Of a stretch of DNA of 6,132 nt, positions 5,668-6,132 are shown piece by piece (positions within the stretch are counted from its first letter, which is position 1; each line of letters opens with the position of its first letter). Made by a program: the position numbers and the translations under genes. Location: NCBI GenBank assembly GCA_030631875.1, contig DAOVKH010000109.1, positions 1 to 6,132 on the forward strand, written 5' to 3'. Source of the DNA: Deltaproteobacteria bacterium. GTDB lineage: Bacteria > Desulfobacterota > GWC2-55-46 > DRQE01. The notes below the pieces were generated by a model. The model was not told the origin of the DNA and ran no database searches. It saw nothing but the letters and a program-made list of their open reading frames with translations.

Positions 5668-5828
5668 TATCTTACAATGTAGTTACCGTAAAGGCGCGAG
5701 AGCTCTACTATGGCGACAGAGGTATCTTAATATGCTCGACCTGCCATAAGCCTCATGGCGGTAACCACCCCTATACGCTAAGAAAAGATCAGACAGATCT
5801 CTGCGACAGCTGTCATATGCGCCCTTAA
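5583..5828 (+). pseudogene. Displaced C-terminal part of the multiheme cytochrome, in the -1 frame
   Basis: This frame is open from 5583 (a stop precedes it at 5580-5582) to the TAA at 5826-5828. It encodes HDSCGQCHSGKIHKNTSHSMG, then ICSTCHKPHGGNHPYTL and LCDSCHMRP at the end. That gives three heme c sites: CGQCH from 5610, CSTCH from 5733 and CDSCH. The last two have the spacing and CxxCHxPHGG signature of the doubled-CXXCH family. It has no ribosome binding site. The only ATG codons, at 5658 and 5817, lie after the first heme motif, so it cannot be a separate gene. It joins naturally to Lys590 of the preceding frame if one base is read twice or one base is missing in the AAAA run at 5586-5589. 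Sequencing error, a true mutation or programmed slippage remain possible. Confidence 0.82.
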
Positions 5829-5859
5829 GATACCACCCGCCATATTAACCATAATATCC

Positions 5860-5892
5860 AAAGCCTTGGCCTGAAATGTCATGGCTTTTTTT
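5860..5892 (+). terminator. Factor-independent terminator after the cytochrome gene
   Basis: AAAGCC (5860-5865) pairs with GGCTTT (5883-5888). The stem can be extended by TG/CA after a T-T mismatch, and a run of seven T ends at 5892. It lies 32 nt after the TAA at 5828, not after the earlier stop at 5667. This supports 5828 as the true end of the gene. Confidence 0.72.
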
Positions 5893-5896
5893 ATCC

Positions 5897-5925
5897 TTGA
5901 CATTCCGATGGTTTTCTCATATTAT
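5897..5925 (+). promoter_or_regulatory. Strong sigma70-type promoter for the gene at the right edge
   Basis: A perfect TTGACA (5897-5902), a 17-nt spacer and TATTAT (5920-5925, five of six) form a near-consensus promoter directly after the terminator. Transcription would start near 5932, leaving a leader of about 90 nt before the ATG at 6021. Confidence 0.6.
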
Positions 5926-6020
5926 TAATACAATTTATGAGATTACTACCTGTAACCGCTTAATGATTCAGGGTTTTTAAACTCTAAAGTTTCAAGGTCT
6001 CAGAAAGGTCGTTCACCTCC

Positions 6021-6132
6021 ATGGAGTATTACTTTAAAGGAAGCTCCAAGCTAAAGAACCATCCTCAAAGGCCCAATCGCAGCCAGCGTAAGCTCAATTA
6101 CAAGAAGAAGGTTTCGAGTGTGGCTACAGCTA
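6021..6132 (+). CDS. Start of an unidentified protein, cut by the window edge
   Basis: An open frame begins at ATG 6021 and has no stop through the last base, giving 37 residues that start MEYYFKGSSKLKNHPQRPNR. The segment is strongly basic (QRKLNYKKK) and then turns small and uncharged (VSSVATA), as in the cytoplasmic tail before a first membrane helix. An in-frame stop at 5985-5987 and no other start codon in between favour this ATG. The ribosome binding site AAAGG (6004-6008) is 12 nt away, which is weak. A terminator and a near-consensus promoter lie upstream, so it is probably its own transcription unit. I do not recognise the family. Confidence 0.45.
   Translation, partial: MEYYFKGSSKLKNHPQRPNRSQRKLNYKKKVSSVATA

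Noticed and set aside
5658..5828. Separate small cytochrome gene starting at ATG 5658
   Set aside because: The same frame already contains CGQCH upstream at 5610 and there is no ribosome binding site, so it is the tail of the broken FecR/cytochrome gene.

Overview
The window is 6.1 kb of moderate GC content from a Gram-negative bacterium with an active envelope. Four substantial genes are complete or nearly so, and a fifth runs off the right edge. A FecR/multiheme cytochrome protein, secreted redox and OB-fold proteins, and intergenic palindromes whose spurious translations read VILNLFQDL and RPEPVEG together suggest an uncultured anaerobe or microaerophile of the Deltaproteobacteria/Nitrospirota type. 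That assignment is an inference from gene style only; no ribosomal or other marker gene is present.

Layout: (1) Positions 32-1024, minus strand: membrane-anchored protein with a helical TPR-like region and a DsbA-like thioredoxin domain (CPYC). It is preceded by a convincing sigma70-type promoter. (2) Positions 1025-1562: a 538-base gene-free stretch packed with palindromes. Two hairpins are related by a compensatory base change, one is a RPEPVEG-type palindrome, and a roughly 139-nt element at 1420-1558 has pairing ends and several internal stems. (3) Positions 1563-2279, minus strand: secreted protein with two OB-like domains, the first resembling NrfJ-type proteins. (4) A divergent, AT-rich promoter region at 2280-2496. 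(5) Positions 2497-3669, plus strand: citrate synthase with all catalytic residues. (6) A 150-base leader with an extended -10 promoter, an overlapping operator-like palindrome and a 5' UTR hairpin. (7) Positions 3820-5828, plus strand: secreted FecR-domain/fibronectin-like/multiheme c-type cytochrome, broken by a -1 frame change near 5583-5600. The continuous frame ends at 5667, but the next frame carries three further CXXCH motifs and ends at 5828. (8) A terminator at 5860-5892, a strong promoter at 5897-5925, and the start of an unidentified plus-strand gene at 6021.

How the parts fit: citrate synthase is a cytoplasmic TCA-cycle enzyme and looks like a separate transcription unit. The other three large genes all encode exported or anchored proteins. 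The thiol oxidoreductase and the heme protein would both act outside the cytoplasmic membrane, but the DNA does not place them in one operon. The most notable items are the unusual FecR-plus-multiheme architecture with its frameshift, and the structured intergenic element at 1420-1558.
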